Source: an uncultured Pseudomonadota bacterium (lineage in GTDB: Bacteria; Pseudomonadota; Gammaproteobacteria; Burkholderiales; Burkholderiaceae). Taken from it: a stretch of 64,000 nucleotides of DNA. The position numbers were made by a program, and so were the translations under genes. The notes beneath the pieces are model-generated. The model ran no database searches, was not told where the DNA came from, and saw nothing but the letters and a program-made list of their open reading frames with translations. Where the stretch lies: NCBI GenBank assembly GCA_946480245.1, contig CAMLIZ010000002.1:1-64000 (forward strand), written 5' to 3'. Shown here piece by piece: positions 62,481 through 64,000 of this stretch (its first letter is position 1; the number at the start of each line of letters is the position of its first letter).

Positions 62481-64000
62481 ATGCACATTCGCACGCGACT
62501 TTTGCTCGGTTTCGGCATCGTGCTGGCGCTGCTGGGCGCGGTGTCCGCCACTGGCGTGTGGAACGCGTATGCGCTGCGCGCCATCGTGACCGGCCTGGCC
62601 GGCCCCCAGGCGCACAAGCTCGAGCTGGCCAAGCGCCTCGAACAGTCCGTCACCGTGGACCTGGTGCGCACGACGGTGGTGACCACCATCGACGATGACG
62701 TGCTCGCCTACGACCTCAAGCAGGACATCGACCAGGGCACGAAGCGCGCCGCCGACACCGTGGCCACACTCGGCCAGGCGGCCACGGCGGCCGACGAGCA
62801 GGCGATGCTCGCGGAGATCTCGCGCCTGGCCGGCCAGTACGTGGCACTGCGCGCCAAGCTCGTGCAGCGCAAGTCCGAAGGCAGCAGCGTGGCCAATGAC
62901 GTCAAGGGCACGCTGGTGCCGTTGGGCAAGGCCTACCTCGGCCAGGTGCAAAAGCTGGTGGCGCTGCAGCAGACGCAGTTCGAAGGGCAGGGCGCCGCGG
63001 CCGCGGCTCAGGCGCGCAACAGCATCCTCGTGCTGCTGGGCGTGAGCGCGGCGGCGCTGGCAGCCGGCATGGGCCTGGCGTTGGTGATCGCGCGCGGCAT
63101 CGTGGCGCCGCTACAGGCGGCACGCCGCGCCGCACTGGCCGTGGCCGAAGGGGATCTGTCGAACGACGTCGAGGTGCACGGCGCCGACGAAGCCGCGCAG
63201 GTCACCCAGGCCATCGCGCAAATGACCGCGCAGCTGCGCAAGGTGGTGGGTGACGTGCGCACCGGCGTGCAGCATGTGTCCAGCGCCTCGCACGAGATCG
63301 CGCGCGGCAACCAGGACCTGTCCAGCCGCACCGAGCAGCAGGCCGCGAACCTGCAGCAGACGGCGGCCTCGATGGAGCAGATGACCGGCACCTTGCGCAG
63401 CAGTGCCGACAGTGCGCAGCAGGCCAATCAGCTGGCGACCAGCGCCTCGCAGGTGGCGGCGCGCGGCGGCCAGGTGGTGGGCGACGTGGTGGCGCGCATG
63501 GGCGAGATCAGTGCGTCGAGCAAGAAGATCGCCGAGATCATCGGCGTGATCGACGGCATCGCGTTCCAGACCAACATCCTCGCGCTCAACGCGGCCGTGG
63601 AAGCGGCGCGAGCCGGCGAGCAGGGCCGCGGCTTCGCGGTGGTGGCCGGTGAGGTGCGCAACCTGGCGCAGCGCAGCGCGCAGGCCGCCAAGGAGATCAA
63701 GACGCTGATCGCCGACTCGGTGGCCAAGGTGGAATCCGGCGCCACGCTGGTCAACGAGGCCGGCAAGACCATGGGCGAGATCGTGCAGCAGGTGCAGCAC
63801 GTGAGCGAGCTGATCGGCGAGATCACCACCGCCACGATGGAGCAGACCGGCGGCCTCACGCAGGTGAACCAGGCCGTGGGCGAACTGGACCGCATGACGC
63901 AGCAGAACGCCGCACTGGTGGAGCAGAGCGCGTCGGCCGCATCCGGACTGAAGGATCAGGCCGAGCGGCTGGCCGAGTCGGTGTCGGTGTTCAAGCTGGC
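62481..64000 (+). CDS. Methyl-accepting chemotaxis protein (partial, runs off window)
   Basis: The first 506 residues are visible; the stop lies beyond 64000. A short N-terminal tail and first membrane helix ([21 protein letters not shown]), a periplasmic four-helix-bundle-type sensor (~30-185), a second helix ([23 protein letters not shown]), a HAMP domain and the signalling hairpin follow. The hairpin tip with [41 protein letters not shown] is invariant for these receptors and docks CheA/CheW. GGGAG precedes the ATG. The protein is Tsr-like; the attractant is unknown. Confidence 0.95.
   Translation, partial: MHIRTRLLLGFGIVLALLGAVSATGVWNAYALRAIVTGLAGPQAHKLELAKRLEQSVTVDLVRTTVVTTIDDDVLAYDLKQDIDQGTKRAADTVATLGQAATAADEQAMLAEISRLAGQYVALRAKLVQRKSEGSSVANDVKGTLVPLGKAYLGQVQKLVALQQTQFEGQGAAAAAQARNSILVLLGVSAAALAAGMGLALVIARGIVAPLQAARRAALAVAEGDLSNDVEVHGADEAAQVTQAIAQMTAQLRKVVGDVRTGVQHVSSASHEIARGNQDLSSRTEQQAANLQQTAASMEQMTGTLRSSADSAQQANQLATSASQVAARGGQVVGDVVARMGEISASSKKIAEIIGVIDGIAFQTNILALNAAVEAARAGEQGRGFAVVAGEVRNLAQRSAQAAKEIKTLIADSVAKVESGATLVNEAGKTMGEIVQQVQHVSELIGEITTATMEQTGGLTQVNQAVGELDRMTQQNAALVEQSASAASGLKDQAERLAESVSVFKL

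Overview
The window is very GC-rich, densely coded DNA with no RNA genes, insertion sequences or CRISPR. Gene content points to a betaproteobacterium of the Burkholderiales, in the Comamonadaceae/Sphaerotilaceae neighbourhood: TRAP transporters, a Variovorax-type selenoneine cluster, hybrid kinases with CheY-like receivers, LuxR solos and a non-flagellar type III secretion system (T3SS). This placement is inference from gene families; no marker gene is present.

Layout. 1-10 kb: the tail of a MacB-type ABC permease, a DctPQM TRAP transporter, a GT-C glycosyltransferase, a universal stress protein, and a signalling block of two hybrid histidine kinases around a stand-alone receiver. 10-18.3 kb: a selenium locus. 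Leftward, selenoneine synthase senA runs straight into a PhnD/C/E/E-like ABC transporter, best read as a selenium-oxyanion importer. Rightward, the selenosugar synthase senB, selenophosphate synthetase selD (senC), a small ABM-fold protein and a flavin disulfide oxidoreductase form an operon. The two arms start only 14 bp apart. 18.3-27.1 kb: an amino-acid-type binding protein, a TAXI-TRAP transporter with a LysR regulator, a DadA-like/ornithine-cyclodeaminase-like pair and a LuxR solo.

27.3-53.8 kb: the T3SS. A leftward run of about 23 kb reads sctV-S-C-D-F-I-J-K-L-N-O-T-U and ends in a 3,863-residue protein followed by a strong intrinsic terminator. Divergently, sctQ-sctR are followed by a LuxR solo and a LuxR ligand-binding domain without DNA-binding domain. 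No translocator, needle-length ruler, gatekeeper or chaperone gene was found. SctU has lost its NPTH self-cleavage motif. The giant protein carries a glutamate-racemase-like domain between two D-glutamate-cyclase-like (DUF4392) domains. Its C-terminal ~900 residues resemble a second large protein, a LysM protein at 59.5-62.4 kb.

53.8-64 kb: an ECF43-like sigma factor with two tandem transmembrane Ser/Thr kinases that share a nearly identical 1,044-bp segment, then the LysM/effector-like protein, then a chemotaxis receptor with a recognisable sigma-28 promoter that runs off the window. The LysM gene and sctV share a promoter-like element with the same internal spacing (GAGAAC-N16-CTG) at nearly the same distance (64 bp) from the start codon, plus an upstream CTACG-N6-CGTAG-type inverted repeat. 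This suggests that the secretion apparatus and the outlying protein form one regulon.
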